DNA of 64,000 nt from Saprospira sp. CCB-QB6 (GCF_028464065.1 NZ_CP116808.1:2757501-2821500); one strand, 5' to 3'. Shown: positions 1 through 9,989, counted from the stretch's first letter. The notes: generated from the letters alone by a model not told the origin. Translations and numbers: made by a program.

Positions 1-528
<528 letters not shown>

Positions 529-642
529 TTTTTCTTTCTTTTTTTAAAAGAGAGATCGATAATCAACGCACTTTTAAAGTTCTATTACTTTCCTTATGTC
601 ATAACGATATAGAGTTTATCCAGAGGGATGAACAAAGATTTA

Positions 643-750
643 ATGGTGGTCATAGCGAGGGGGAGACACCTTTTCCCATTCCGAACAGAGCAGTTAAGCC
701 CCTCAGCGCCGATGGTACTACGAAAGTGGGAGAGTAGGTCACCGCCAACC
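643..750 (+). rRNA. rrf: 5S ribosomal RNA
   Basis: A stretch of about 108 bases begins TGGTGGTCATAGCGAGGGGG and ends ACCGCCAACC. It carries the conserved 5S core (CCATTCCGAACAGAG, then AAGCCCCTCAGCGCCGATGG), and its two ends pair. It follows the 23S tail by about 115 bases on the same strand and is followed directly by a terminator, so it closes the rRNA operon. No tRNA is seen between 23S and 5S. Confidence 0.96.
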
Positions 751-760
751 TAATCTATAA

Positions 761-790
761 AGCCTGTACAGCAATGTACGGGCTTTTTTT
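761..790 (+). terminator. rRNA operon terminator
   Basis: A 10-bp stem, AGCCTGTACA pairing with TGTACGGGCT around a GCAA tetraloop, is followed by eight T residues. It lies 10 bases after the 5S gene. Confidence 0.92.
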
Positions 791-840
791 TGTTTAAAAG
801 GAAGGCAAAAGCCCCGAAGGGGCAAGGAGCGAAGCGACAA

Positions 841-970
841 CGGCTGAGGGATGGAAGGGGGTGGCCGTAGGCCAGACCAAGCTGTTGAGCGGAGCGAAAG
901 AGCGCAGGGCCGAGCGAGTAGCGAGCCCCCGCACAGCCCGACCCGCCCGCAGGGCGGGGCCGCCCCAAAA
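841..970 (+). repeat. Dispersed structured repeat, subfamily B (copy 1)
   Basis: Begins GGCTGAGGGATGGA and contains CAGACC, GGGCCGAGCGA and AGCGAGC, ending with a CCCCAAAA tail. Hairpin arms are GGCC/GGCC and CCGCCC/GGGCGG. It lies between the rRNA terminator and the glycosyltransferase operon. The open frames across it are low-complexity readings of the repeat. Confidence 0.9.
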
Positions 971-1065
971 GAAAATAGAAGCAGCACTTATAGTGAGTGG
1001 CGATAGTACTTTCCTGATTTTGAACCGATTTAAGAAAACCACTCAAAAAATTGGGATAAAATCGA

Positions 1066-1073
1066 TACTTTTG
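1066..1073 (+). promoter_or_regulatory. Possible -7 box for the glycosyltransferase operon
   Basis: TACTTTTG matches the Bacteroidota -7 consensus TAnnTTTG. No TTTG is found at the usual 19-base spacing, so the call rests on the -7 box alone. It lies about 100 bases before the chosen start at 1172. Confidence 0.35.
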
Positions 1074-1171
1074 TGGGCCTTTATGGCCTTTTTTTCGTCT
1101 ATAGGGCGAAATATAAATTGGAAAACAACCCTCTTACCGCTGGACATAAGCAGCATATAAAAAACAGACTC

Positions 1172-1948
1172 ATGGAACCACAGCCAAAGATTAAAAAGCT
1201 GAGCATTATTATTCCTGCCTACAATGAAGGTCGAACAATTCATAGAATATTGAATAAGGTGCGAGCTGTAAATTTGCCTTCTGGAATTGAGAAGGAAGTA
1301 GTGATTGTAAATGATTGTTCGAAGGATGATACGGAAGAGGCGATCAAGCGTTATCAGGCTGCTCATCCTGATTTACCCATTCAGTATTTGGCGCATGAGG
1401 TAAATAAAGGAAAGGGGGCTGCTTTGCATACGGGAATTGAACATGCTTCTGGAGAGTATTTGATTATTCAGGATGCAGATTTAGAGTATGATCCAGAGGA
1501 GTATAATGATTTGTTAAAGCCTGTGCTCTCTGGTTTTGCAGATATTGTTTATGGTTCTCGTTTTATGGGGGGAAATCCGCATCGTATTTTGTTTTTTTGG
1601 CATAGCATCGGGAATAAGTTTTTGACCTTTTTGTCGAATATGTTTTCGAACTTGAATTTGACGGATATGGAGACTTGTTATAAGTTGTTCCGGACCGATA
1701 TTATTCAACAAATTGAGTTAAAAGAAAATCGTTTTGGATTTGAGCCTGAGGTAACAGCAAAAATAGCCCGTATTCCTAAAATTAGAATTTATGAAGTAGG
1801 GATTTCTTATTATGGACGTACCTATGAGGAAGGGAAAAAAATTGGTTGGCGAGATGGATTTAGAGCTATCTATTGTATCTTGAAATACAATGTTTTCACA
1901 GCCAAGCGAAAAATGTTTAAAAATGGGGTGTTCCAGAGCAAATCCTAA
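1172..1948 (+). CDS. Family 2 glycosyltransferase (dolichyl-phosphate mannosyltransferase-like)
   Basis: A 258-residue GT-A fold glycosyltransferase. The N-terminus reads [10 protein letters not shown], and the catalytic DAD metal-binding motif is at about residues 101-103 ([11 protein letters not shown]). This is the arrangement of polyprenyl-phosphate mannose/glucose synthases, which charge a membrane lipid with a sugar from a nucleotide donor. There is no C-terminal membrane domain, as in soluble DPM1-type enzymes. The ATG at 1172 is preferred because the 33 residues upstream do not resemble the family and run into the promoter region. The gene overlaps the following methyltransferase and probably forms an operon with it and the YfhO-type protein. 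The exact donor and acceptor cannot be read from sequence. Confidence 0.88.
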   Translation: MEPQPKIKKLSIIIPAYNEGRTIHRILNKVRAVNLPSGIEKEVVIVNDCSKDDTEEAIKRYQAAHPDLPIQYLAHEVNKGKGAALHTGIEHASGEYLIIQDADLEYDPEEYNDLLKPVLSGFADIVYGSRFMGGNPHRILFFWHSIGNKFLTFLSNMFSNLNLTDMETCYKLFRTDIIQQIELKENRFGFEPEVTAKIARIPKIRIYEVGISYYGRTYEEGKKIGWRDGFRAIYCILKYNVFTAKRKMFKNGVFQSKS

Positions 1949-2654
1949 ATTAGTAGACCCAATAGGAGAGCGAACTTTGGAGCGCTTTGGATTGGCTAGG
2001 GATTTTAATTATTGGATGTATCAAAGTATAGTAGCTTATTGTCCTAGTCCTTGTTTAGAGATTGGTAGTGGATTGGGAAATATTTCTCGACACTTTATTG
2101 CGGAACAAAAAGATATTTGTTTAACGGATTTACGACCGCACTACTGCGAATATTTGGCTACAGAATTTGAGACGACAAGCGTTCAGCAATTAGATTTAGT
2201 AGCTAACAGTTTTGATGAGGATAATGCTGCTTTGATGGAACAATTTGCTTCAGTTTATGCACTAAATGTGGTAGAGCATATTGAGGATGATCGTTGGGCT
2301 TTGGAAAACTGTTGTAAATTGATTCGAAAGGGGGGGAATCTAGTTATCTTGGTTCCTGCCCATCAGTTTCTTTATAATAGTTTAGATGAGGCTTTAGGGC
2401 ATTATAAGCGCTATACAAAAAAAGAGTTGATTCACTTATTTGAAGAACTGGGATTAAAGGTCCTTAAGGCGCAATATTGGAATGCTGCTGCTATGGCGGG
2501 GTGGTGGTGGTATGGGCGAGTCCGTAAACAAAGAGAACTACCTGCCAGTCCTCTCAAACGTTTTAATCAACTTTTACCGATTATTAAGTTATTAGACCGT
2601 TGTTTATTTGGTCAGATTGGTAATTCTGTGCTCATTGTGGGCCAAAAAAATTAA
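1923..2654 (+). CDS. Class I SAM-dependent methyltransferase
   Basis: About 243 residues with a Rossmann-type SAM site: motif [11 protein letters not shown] at about residues 44-53, an acidic residue after strand 2 (CLTDLRPHY), and [11 protein letters not shown] as motif IV. The nearest families are the Methyltransf_11/23-type small-molecule or sugar methyltransferases. The reading frame is open from 1890. The ATG at 1923 is preferred because it shortens the overlap with the glycosyltransferase gene to 26 bases, typical of translational coupling. Placed between a lipid-sugar synthase and a YfhO-type protein, it may modify a glycan or lipid-linked sugar; that is inference from context. Confidence 0.85.
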   Translation: MGCSRANPKLVDPIGERTLERFGLARDFNYWMYQSIVAYCPSPCLEIGSGLGNISRHFIAEQKDICLTDLRPHYCEYLATEFETTSVQQLDLVANSFDEDNAALMEQFASVYALNVVEHIEDDRWALENCCKLIRKGGNLVILVPAHQFLYNSLDEALGHYKRYTKKELIHLFEELGLKVLKAQYWNAAAMAGWWWYGRVRKQRELPASPLKRFNQLLPIIKLLDRCLFGQIGNSVLIVGQKN

Positions 2655-2677
2655 ACTCAGTTTAGACAGCTATTGCT

Positions 2678-5428
2678 ATGAAAATTACGAACGTACTTTC
2701 GCATTTTGCCATTGTAAGTATATTGCTCTTTGCGGCAATACTTTACTTTAAACCAGTTGCATTAGATAATAAATCTTTGCCTGAAAGTGATAATAGTCAG
2801 GCTCGAGGCATGCAGGCTGAAATCCAACAATATAAAAAGAAGGAGGGAACTGCTCCACTTTGGACGGATCAAGTATTTGTAGGTATGCCTTCGTATCAAA
2901 TTTATGGAGAGTATAATGGAAACATTATTCAGAAGATATTTTTGTATGTAGTGCGCTTAGGGACAGCAGTAAATACCCCACATGTTATTCTGTTTATGAT
3001 GATGTTGTTAGCTTACCTATCACTTATCATGTTTGGCGTGAATAAGTGGATGGCCGCAGTAGGCGGGCTAGCTTTTGGGTTAATGACAAATAACTTGGTT
3101 CTTTTTGAGGCGGGACATTCGACAAAATTGCATGCCATGACTTATATGGCGCCTATTTTGGCTGCGGCAACTATGGCCCTTAGAGGAAAGCGGATGTTGC
3201 TGGGGGCTAGTTTGATGGGGTTTTTCTTGGCTGGGCAGATTGCCGCTAACCACCTTCAGATTACCTACTATACTTTTATGATGCTCGCCTTTATTGGCGG
3301 GGCTTTTTTGGTCAATGCCTTGATTAAAAAGGAGCAACTCTTAACAGTAATCAAGGGAGGGAGTTTATTGGTTGTTGCTGTCGTATTAGCGGTGAGTGCC
3401 AATTTATCTTCGTTGTGGACTACTTATGAGTATTCTAAGGAAACTATTCGTGGAAAGTCTGAACTGACTGCTTATACCTTAGATGAAAGTGATGCTCGGG
3501 TTTTGGCCCAAGAGGGGATGAGTGCTGAAAAAATTGTTCAATTACAACAGGCCCGCATTCTTAATGAGCCGATAAAAACAGAGGCTATTTTTCTTAATCG
3601 CCTTAAGAGTGTTATTGGTCCTGATTTCGTCAATGAAAACAAAGACCGCATTTTAGCTTTGGCATCTAGCCAACAACAGGATGGCTTGAATAAGGACTAT
3701 ATTTTTGGTTGGAGCTACGGTAAGATGGAAACCTTTACCCTTTTGGTTCCTCATTTTTATGGAGGAGCTAATGGGATGTATTTTGCGGATGACCAATCGA
3801 AGCAAGGAATTCAGCTTAGTAATGAATCAGCAACAGGAAAGGTGGTCCAGAGCATGATGAGAAATGTTCAGGATCCTAATCAAAGCCAACAAATTGCCAA
3901 TCAGTTATTACAGATGAGTAGCCAGTATTGGGGGGCTCAACCTTTTACTAGTGGTCCAGTCTATTTTGGAGCCATTATTTGTCTACTACTGATTTTGGGA
4001 CTCTTCTTAGCTGAGGGCCCCTTGCGCTGGGGACTAGGCTTGGCCTTACTTTTCCTAACGGTTTTGGCCTGGGGAGATAACTTTAAGGCATTTAATTATT
4101 TCATGGTGGATTATTTCCCCATGTACAATAAGTTCCGAGCAGTAAGTATGGCACTTTCTGCTGCTCAGGTATTGGCGGCTCTTTTAGCTATTTTGGGCTT
4201 ACAAGGCTTTTTTAATTTAGAAGATGAGGCTAAGCGAGAACAATATCTTTATATCGCTACAGGAATTACAGCAGGACTCTGTGCTTTTGTTCTTGTTTAT
4301 AGTTTTATTGGTGATTTCTCTGCCCCTAATGATGCTCGTCTTGAAGCTATGATTGCTCAGGCACCTCAATGGGCTGAATATCTAGAAGCACTTAGAGAAG
4401 ACCGGGCTAGCTTGATGCGTTCAGATGCACTTCGTTCACTGCTATTTGTTGTGCTAGGAGCTGCCAGCCTTTGGGCCTTTAATAGAGGATACTTTAAAGA
4501 GAAGCTTATTGCTGTTGCCATTTTAGCTGTTTTGAGTTTGGTGGATTTGGTTGGAGTAGATCTTAATTACGTGAATAAGGAAAGTTTCCAACGCAAAAAA
4601 GATGTAGCTGCAGCTCCTCCCATGACGAAAGCTGATCAACAAGTGCTTGCCGATAAAGATCCTCACTTCCGTGTATTTGACCTTATTGCAGGGGCTCGTC
4701 GTGGAGGCTCTCCTTCAAACTCCTTTGCCAACTCAGAAGGAGCTTATTTTCATAAGGTAATTGGGGGATATCATGCTGCGAAGCCTATCTTATTGCAAGA
4801 GATGGTGGAAGGTTATTTTACAAGCAATGAAATTTTGACCGATAAGCGCCATTTACTTGAAATGCTGAATGTGAAATACGTGATGCAAAGTCCAGACAAT
4901 GCAGTTCAAATTGGAAACCTAGGTAATGCTTGGTTTGTAGAGCAAGTTAAGCAACTAGAAAATGCAGATGCTGTTTATACTGCTTTGTCTACTTTTAATC
5001 CTCGTGTAGAAGCTATTACAACTAAAGCAAACGCTGCTTATTTAGAAGGTCTGAATAATACAGCTAGTTCTGGCGACTATATTCGTCTAATGAGTTACCA
5101 CCCAGAAGAACTGGTCTATGAGTCGCAAGCCACAAATGAACGCTTCGCGGTTTTCTCAGAGATTTATTATCCCGCTAGCAAAGGTTGGCACCTCTACATT
5201 GATGGACAAAGAGCCGATCAAGACTTTATTAAGGTGAACTATTTGTTGCGCGGGGCCAGAATCCCTGCTGGCAAACATGAAATCAAAATGATTTTTGAAC
5301 CTAATTCATATTATACGGGAGAGGTGATTGCCCTGATTAGTTCAATATTGATTCTTTTGGCTTTGCTAGGTACTGGCTTTTTGGCCTACCGACAAGCAAA
5401 AATTAAAGCCGAAGAAAATATGATCTAA
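2678..5428 (+). CDS. YfhO-family multi-spanning membrane protein
   Basis: A 916-residue integral membrane protein. It has one N-terminal transmembrane helix at about residues 8-27, a periplasmic segment, a dense block of helices from about 100 to 620, a soluble region from about 630 to 880 and a final helix near the C-terminus. The architecture and the PLWTDQVFVGMPSY segment after the first helix match the YfhO/GT-C family of polyprenyl-phosphate-sugar-dependent glycosyltransferases. In Bacillus, YfhO glycosylates lipoteichoic acid. The soluble part contains YYPASKGWHLYIDG, typical of the family's C-terminal domain. It starts 23 bases after the methyltransferase and ends in a strong terminator. 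A role in adding sugars to a surface polymer, fed by the upstream synthase, fits the operon. Confidence 0.85.
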   Translation: MKITNVLSHFAIVSILLFAAILYFKPVALDNKSLPESDNSQARGMQAEIQQYKKKEGTAPLWTDQVFVGMPSYQIYGEYNGNIIQKIFLYVVRLGTAVNTPHVILFMMMLLAYLSLIMFGVNKWMAAVGGLAFGLMTNNLVLFEAGHSTKLHAMTYMAPILAAATMALRGKRMLLGASLMGFFLAGQIAANHLQITYYTFMMLAFIGGAFLVNALIKKEQLLTVIKGGSLLVVAVVLAVSANLSSLWTTYEYSKETIRGKSELTAYTLDESDARVLAQEGMSAEKIVQLQQARILNEPIKTEAIFLNRLKSVIGPDFVNENKDRILALASSQQQDGLNKDYIFGWSYGKMETFTLLVPHFYGGANGMYFADDQSKQGIQLSNESATGKVVQSMMRNVQDPNQSQQIANQLLQMSSQYWGAQPFTSGPVYFGAIICLLLILGLFLAEGPLRWGLGLALLFLTVLAWGDNFKAFNYFMVDYFPMYNKFRAVSMALSAAQVLAALLAILGLQGFFNLEDEAKREQYLYIATGITAGLCAFVLVYSFIGDFSAPNDARLEAMIAQAPQWAEYLEALREDRASLMRSDALRSLLFVVLGAASLWAFNRGYFKEKLIAVAILAVLSLVDLVGVDLNYVNKESFQRKKDVAAAPPMTKADQQVLADKDPHFRVFDLIAGARRGGSPSNSFANSEGAYFHKVIGGYHAAKPILLQEMVEGYFTSNEILTDKRHLLEMLNVKYVMQSPDNAVQIGNLGNAWFVEQVKQLENADAVYTALSTFNPRVEAITTKANAAYLEGLNNTASSGDYIRLMSYHPEELVYESQATNERFAVFSEIYYPASKGWHLYIDGQRADQDFIKVNYLLRGARIPAGKHEIKMIFEPNSYYTGEVIALISSILILLALLGTGFLAYRQAKIKAEENMI

Positions 5429-5450
5429 AGGCTTTTCTAAGCATAAATTT

Positions 5451-5487
5451 AGGCCTCTACGCTAGAGCGTAGAGGCCTATTCTTTTG
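5451..5487 (+). terminator. Terminator after the YfhO-type gene
   Basis: A perfect 13-bp inverted repeat (AGGCCTCTACGCT, AG loop, AGCGTAGAGGCCT) is followed by ATTCTTTTG. It lies 22 bases after the stop codon. Confidence 0.85.
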
Positions 5488-5674
5488 TGGTCTACAAGGC
5501 TCAAAGGGCCGCAGGCAATAGCCAAATTTAAACGCACTCACTTTTATAGCTTGCAGCAATTTCCCGCTAGGCGGCCCTATTTTTCTCGGCAATAGCGAAG
5601 GCTATGCCCTTAAAAAATAGCTGGTCTAGCAGAAAATTCATAACAAAGATGGCCAAAGCAGTGCGATTAAATCT

Positions 5675-5799
5675 GGCTTAGGGATGGATAGCAGTGGCCC
5701 AAAGGGCCAGACCGAGGCGCCTTAGCGCCGATGGGCCGAGCGAACAGCGAGCTGCGACACAGCCCGGCCCGCCCGATGGGCGGGCAAGCCCCCAAAAAG
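5675..5799 (+). repeat. Dispersed structured repeat, subfamily B (copy 2)
   Basis: Has the constant boxes GGGATGGA, CAGACC, GGGCCGAGCGA and AGCGAGC, and ends in CCCCCAAAAA. The outer stem is GGCTT/AAGCC instead of the usual GGCTG/CAGCC, a two-sided change that keeps pairing. Hairpins are GGCCC/GGGCC, GGCGC/GCGCC and CGCCC/GGGCG. The rest of the gap from 5488 to 5674 holds no recognisable gene. Confidence 0.9.
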
Positions 5800-5850
5800 C
5801 AGTAGTTAGACAACCAAGAGGAATATCTGGCTCGACCCAGCCAAAAATTC

Positions 5851-5922
5851 ATGAGGGTTTCAACCCTCATTGATAAATCTTCGCAAAGCGATACCAAGCT
5901 TGCGGTGGGTTTTAACCCGCCG
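5851..5922 (+). repeat. Second dispersed repeat family (GGTTTCAACC hairpin pair), copy 1
   Basis: Two small palindromic tracts, GAGGGTTTCAACCCTC and GGTGGGTTTTAACCCGCC, are separated by about 30 bases containing GCAAAGCGATACCA. A second full copy with the same order and spacing is at 59832-59906. Parts of it occur at 19179-19197 and, inverted, at 59708-59729. The function is unknown. Confidence 0.7.
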
Positions 5923-5960
5923 ATAGGGCAGCCCCAAAAAAGGCATTAAAAACTTAAAGA

Positions 5961-7223
5961 CTATTGCTCTTGTTTAAAATAAAAATCATCCTCAATTGAA
6001 GATAATTCCCAAGGAATCTGTACGCCCTCAGAAGCTTTGCGAACATTTCTACGAACCGTTTTGAAGATGTCCTCTAACTGAATATTGGGCTGCCGCATCT
6101 GTGTCAACAATTCTTCTACATAAAGGCTGTGCTCGCCTTTGGGGTTGTTTTTGGCCACGGCCCCAGGAGAGGTCGAAAAGGCAATAAAGGAGTTGTAAGG
6201 AGCCGAATTGATGGAGGCCAAGCCATTGTGCGTGTTCCGACTCGATTTAAATTCTTTTTTATAGGGATTGTCTCGACAAGCATCCAAAATAACAATGTTC
6301 AACTCGTTGCCCGCATAATCCATTTCCACCAAAACACGACCCAAATCTACAGACTCAAACTCAATGTCTTGCACCTTGCGAATATCCGCATTCACAGGGA
6401 CCAAATAGTTGCGCCCATCGGCCTGCAAACCATGGCCCGTATAAAAAAATAAACCAATGCCCCCCTCTTCCTTGAGCTTTTGGCCAAAATCTCGAATCGC
6501 CCGCTTCATGTCCTCCTGCTTGGCATTGGTATAAAGCATGACCTCAAAACCCGAACGCTGCAATTCCTCGGCCATGGCCAATGCGTCCGATTGAGGGTTT
6601 TTAAGCGGCTTGTGCTCATAGGTCGAATTGCCAAAAACCAATGCCAAACGCTTTTTCCCCTCTGGAATATGGCTGAGGGCAGGCAAAACCAAACCCTTGA
6701 TATTCGTAGGATCTATGTTGCTTCCCGCAAGAGGATCTTTATCCGTAGTTACTGTTTTTATGTCCTCTTCCACCAAAGTCGAAATGGTCTCAAACTGCCC
6801 ATTATTCCAACGTACCTTGGCCGTAGACCCATCCGCATAAGTATAAACCCCCTCTCCAACAATCTGATTACTCTTGAATATTCCACTAAAACTCTCGCCA
6901 TTGGGCCATTTGTAAGTTCCCTCGCCCTCTCGCCAGTTATTCACATATTCCCCAATGTACTGCTCCCCATTGATGTGAAAAAAATGCCCGTAACCATGCC
7001 GCTTATTTGCCCGAAATTGCCCCTTATATACATTGCCATTCTTAAAGCTGTAGTTGCCTCGCCCATGCATTTGGCTCTCCTTAAACTCCCCAATATATTT
7101 GTCCCCATTGTCAAAAATAAACCGCCCCTTACCATTCTCGCAATCGCCAACGGTACAGCCTTTTTCTTGGGCAAAAAGGAAAAAAGGCAGAAAAAATAAA
7201 CTCAAAAGTAGTGTGTGTTTCAT
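5961..7223 (-). CDS. MORN-repeat protein with caspase-like (peptidase C14) domain
   Basis: 420 residues in three parts. Residues 1-18 are a signal peptide (LLLSLFFLPFFLFAQ). Residues 30-145 hold about five MORN repeats (GKGRFIFDNGDKYIGEF and similar, about 22-23 residues each). Residues 190-415 form a caspase-fold domain. The catalytic pair looks intact: His264 in FFYTGHG and Cys316 in VILDACRDNP. This is the p20 organisation of bacterial orthocaspases/metacaspases, which usually cleave after basic residues. MORN repeats often bind lipids or membranes, so a secreted, membrane-associated caspase-like protease is plausible. The substrate is unknown. It is a single-gene unit flanked by repeats. 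Confidence in domains is high; confidence in biological role is low. Confidence 0.9.
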   Translation of the reverse strand: MKHTLLLSLFFLPFFLFAQEKGCTVGDCENGKGRFIFDNGDKYIGEFKESQMHGRGNYSFKNGNVYKGQFRANKRHGYGHFFHINGEQYIGEYVNNWREGEGTYKWPNGESFSGIFKSNQIVGEGVYTYADGSTAKVRWNNGQFETISTLVEEDIKTVTTDKDPLAGSNIDPTNIKGLVLPALSHIPEGKKRLALVFGNSTYEHKPLKNPQSDALAMAEELQRSGFEVMLYTNAKQEDMKRAIRDFGQKLKEEGGIGLFFYTGHGLQADGRNYLVPVNADIRKVQDIEFESVDLGRVLVEMDYAGNELNIVILDACRDNPYKKEFKSSRNTHNGLASINSAPYNSFIAFSTSPGAVAKNNPKGEHSLYVEELLTQMRQPNIQLEDIFKTVRRNVRKASEGVQIPWELSSIEDDFYFKQEQ

Positions 7224-7271
7224 AGTAGTATTTGCAGTTTGTCAAAAATAATAAACAAAGTAGGCTAAATT

Positions 7272-7400
7272 AGGGGCTTCCCGCAGCCCTTTTTAGCGGG
7301 GCTGCGGGCGCTATGCTACAGGGCTCGCTATTCGCTCGGCCCTTCGGCGCTAGCGCGCCTCGGTCTGGCCCTTTGGGCCACCCCTCCGCAGCGCTAAGCC
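7272..7400 (-). repeat. Dispersed structured repeat, subfamily A (copy 3)
   Basis: On the minus strand the copy begins GGCTTAGCGCTGCGG and ends GGGAAGCCCC. The outer stem is therefore GGCTT/AAGCC, a compensated variant of the usual GGCCT/AGGCC. Hairpins are GGCCC/GGGCC and GGCGC/GCGCC. A further GC-rich inverted repeat (CGGCGGAGCCGC type) follows to about 7465. It fills most of the gap between the divergent caspase and copper ATPase genes. Confidence 0.88.
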
Positions 7401-7515
7401 ATTTGGCCCTGCGGGCCATAGCGGCTCCGCCGCTAGAAAAGCCCAGCCCAAGGCCATTTGGGCCAAAATCGGGCCAAGGGAGATGCATTAAATATAGCTT
7501 AAAATCATAAGAACT

Positions 7516-7547
7516 TTTGCGCATCAAATAGCAAGTCTTTAGATTTA
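7516..7547 (+). promoter_or_regulatory. Possible promoter of the copper ATPase gene
   Basis: TTTG at 7516-7519, then 20 bases, then TAGATTTA at 7540-7547. This is close to the Bacteroidota pattern (TTTG, 19 bases, TAnnTTTG) and ends 19 bases before the ATG at 7566. No obvious copper-responsive operator was recognised. Confidence 0.4.
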
Positions 7548-7565
7548 TTCTAAATAACGAAACTT

Positions 7566-9785
7566 ATGTCTAAATATACAACCACAAAATACCTCATTGA
7601 GGGAATGTCTTGCGGGGCTTGTGCCCAAAGTGCAGAAAAAATTCTCTCTCGTAGAAAAGAATTGACAAGGGTCAATGTAAATTACGCCAGCAAAAAGGTC
7701 CAAATTACAGCAGAACAAGCTCCAGACATTGAAGAGCTGAATGCCGCTTTGAAAAAAGCAGGCTACGAACTTTTGCCCCCAGCGCCCGATCAGCGTGCTT
7801 TGGCCAGAGAACGAGCCCAAAAAAAGCAAAAGAAATTGTTTAATCAATTGCTTTTGGCCAGTCTGTTTGCTACACCACTTTTTGTTGTCGCTATGCTGTT
7901 GCCGCCTTTTGCTGGCAGCAATTACCTCATGCTATTTTGGGCCTCTATGATTTTGTTTGGCCCTGGTCGACAGTTTTTTGTCAAAGCTTGGCAACAATTG
8001 CAAGTTGGACAATCCAATATGGATACTTTGGTGGCTTTGGGTACAGGAACGGCTTATCTATACAGTGTTGTCGCCACTTTCTTACCTGATTGGTGGAGTA
8101 GCCAAGGCCTCAGCCCCCACGTTTATTTTGAAACAGCAGGTTTACTCCAAACCTTTATCCTTTTGGGCCGCTACCTAGAAGGACGAGCCAAGGCTAAAGC
8201 ATCTAAGGCCTTAGATGCCCTTTTGGATCTACAACCGCCAACGGTCCAAATTTGGCAATATGAAATCTGGACCGAAATGCCATTAGCGGCAGCCCAAGCA
8301 GGCGACCGCATACTCATCCGCCCAGGCGAACAAATTCCCTTAGATGCTACCATTCTCGAAGGCGAATCTGAAGTCGATGAACAACTACTCACAGGAGAAT
8401 CTTTGCCCCAACACAAACAAGAAGGAGATGCCATTTGGGCCGGGACACTCAACCAAACGGGCCGCTTGGTTGTAGAAGCCAAAAAAGGAGCTGACCAAAG
8501 CCGTTTGGCTCAAATTATTGAGCTGGTCGAAACCGCCCAAAGTTCTAAAGCACCCATCCAAAAATTAGTAGATAAGATTTCAGGCATCTTTGTGCCCGTT
8601 ATTTTGGTTCTGGCCTTGTTTACCGCTTTAATCTGGTTTTTTGTTGGTCCAGAACCTGTATGGAGCCATGCACTAAATAATATGGTGGCCGTTTTGGTCA
8701 TTGCTTGTCCCTGCGCTCTTGGCTTAGCTACTCCTATGGCCATTATGTTGGGCATTGGACGAGGAGCAAAATTGGGCTTATTACTCAAGGGAGCAGAAAG
8801 TCTAGAAGCAGCCCAACAGATCGATGCTTTTGTATTTGATAAAACGGGCAGCTTAACCGAGGGCAAAATGCAGCTTCAAGCAGAAGAATGGCTACAGCCT
8901 ATGACCGATTATTGGCCCGCACTTTATGCTTTAGAAGAAAATTCAGAGCATCCTTTGGCTAAAGCCTTATTAGGCTTGAGTGATCGCCCAACAGATTTGC
9001 CAAAAATAGAACAGTTTCAAGCGCTCTCTGGCCGAGGTATTTTGGGCCAAATTGCTGGACAAACTTATGCCGTGGGTAACCGTAAACTACTTTTGGAACA
9101 AGGGCTCTCTCTGAGCGACTTGGCCGAAGGCCCTTGGCGCGCTTGGGAGACTGAAGGGCAGTCGGTCCTCTTTTTAGCCGTTGAGCAACAACTTATTGCC
9201 GCTTTTGCCTTCTCTGATGTTTTGCGAGTAGGGGCCAAGGAAACTGTAGCGGCCCTACAAGCTCGTGGCATCAAAACCTATATGTTGAGTGGGGACCAAA
9301 AAGTGGTGGTGGATCGTCTCGCTAATGAATTAGGTATTGCCGAAGCCCAAGCAGAACTTTTACCAGAAGATAAAATCAATTTTATTAAGGACCTGCAGGC
9401 CCAAGGCCAACGGGTAGGAATGCTAGGCGATGGCTTAAATGATGCTCCTGCTTTGGCCCAAGCCGATTTAGGGGTTTCCCTAAACGCAGGAACAGGAGTG
9501 GCCCTAGAAGCTGCAGAAGCACTTTTGCTAAAGAATGAACCTTGGCAGCTAGTGCAATTGCTCGATTTGGGTCAAGCTAGTATGAAAATTTTGCGACAAA
9601 ATTTATTTTGGGCCTTTGCTTACAACTTGCTAGGTATTCCAATTGCAGCAGGTTTGCTTTATCCTTTTACAGGTTATTTATTGGATCCGATGTTAGCTGG
9701 AGCGGCTATGGCTTTCAGTTCAGTTTCTGTAGTGCTCAATAGTTTGCGTCTGCTCTCTTGGCGAATGTCCAAGATGAGTGATTAG
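7566..9785 (+). CDS. copA: Copper-translocating P-type ATPase
   Basis: A 739-residue P1B-type ATPase. It has one N-terminal heavy-metal-associated domain (residues 5-70, GMSCGACA with the CxxC metal site) and the CPC transport motif at about 381-383 (IACPCALGLATP). The phosphorylation aspartate is about residue 425 in DKTGSLTEG. It also has the HP motif SEHPLAKAL of the nucleotide domain, GDGLNDAPAL, and two C-terminal helices. CPC with a CxxC HMA domain is typical of Cu(I) exporters. The invariant DKTGT is DKTGS here, a conservative change. The long stretch of helices at 90-200 fits the family length. It is monocistronic, with a repeat on each side. Export of cytoplasmic Cu(I) for detoxification is the expected role. 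Confidence 0.94.
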   Translation: MSKYTTTKYLIEGMSCGACAQSAEKILSRRKELTRVNVNYASKKVQITAEQAPDIEELNAALKKAGYELLPPAPDQRALARERAQKKQKKLFNQLLLASLFATPLFVVAMLLPPFAGSNYLMLFWASMILFGPGRQFFVKAWQQLQVGQSNMDTLVALGTGTAYLYSVVATFLPDWWSSQGLSPHVYFETAGLLQTFILLGRYLEGRAKAKASKALDALLDLQPPTVQIWQYEIWTEMPLAAAQAGDRILIRPGEQIPLDATILEGESEVDEQLLTGESLPQHKQEGDAIWAGTLNQTGRLVVEAKKGADQSRLAQIIELVETAQSSKAPIQKLVDKISGIFVPVILVLALFTALIWFFVGPEPVWSHALNNMVAVLVIACPCALGLATPMAIMLGIGRGAKLGLLLKGAESLEAAQQIDAFVFDKTGSLTEGKMQLQAEEWLQPMTDYWPALYALEENSEHPLAKALLGLSDRPTDLPKIEQFQALSGRGILGQIAGQTYAVGNRKLLLEQGLSLSDLAEGPWRAWETEGQSVLFLAVEQQLIAAFAFSDVLRVGAKETVAALQARGIKTYMLSGDQKVVVDRLANELGIAEAQAELLPEDKINFIKDLQAQGQRVGMLGDGLNDAPALAQADLGVSLNAGTGVALEAAEALLLKNEPWQLVQLLDLGQASMKILRQNLFWAFAYNLLGIPIAAGLLYPFTGYLLDPMLAGAAMAFSSVSVVLNSLRLLSWRMSKMSD

Positions 9786-9865
9786 CTTGATTGTCATATT
9801 GTTGCTTTATACCTCATATCTATCTGGCCAATACTTGGGGAACTCCTTCTAGAAAGCTAAGTATT

Positions 9866-9989
9866 GGCCTAGCGCTGCGGAGTGGGTGGCGCAGAGCGCC
9901 AGACCGAGGCGGCAAGGCCGCCGAAGGGCCGAGCGAACAGCGAGCCCCGTAGCATAGCGCCGCAGCTTTGCTGCGGAGGCCCCAAAAAC
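9866..9989 (+). repeat. Dispersed structured repeat, subfamily A (copy 4)
   Basis: Outer stem GGCCT/AGGCC; hairpins GGCGC/GCGCC, GGCGGC/GCCGCC and CCGCAGC/GCTGCGG; constant boxes CAGACCGAGG, GGGCCGAGCGA and AGCGAGC; tail CCCCAAAAA. It lies between copA and pheT; nothing else is seen in that gap apart from a TATATTTG -7-like box at 10036-10043. Confidence 0.9.

Noticed and set aside
739-1160. Several overlapping open frames on both strands rich in Pro, Arg and Ala
   Set aside because: They are translations of repeat copy 1; similar false frames recur at every repeat copy (14945-15446, 35462-35728, 42544-42823, 59377-59680).
8838-8870. DKTGS in place of DKTGT in CopA as a sign of an inactive pump
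   Set aside because: Ser for Thr is a conservative change, and all other P-type ATPase motifs are present.
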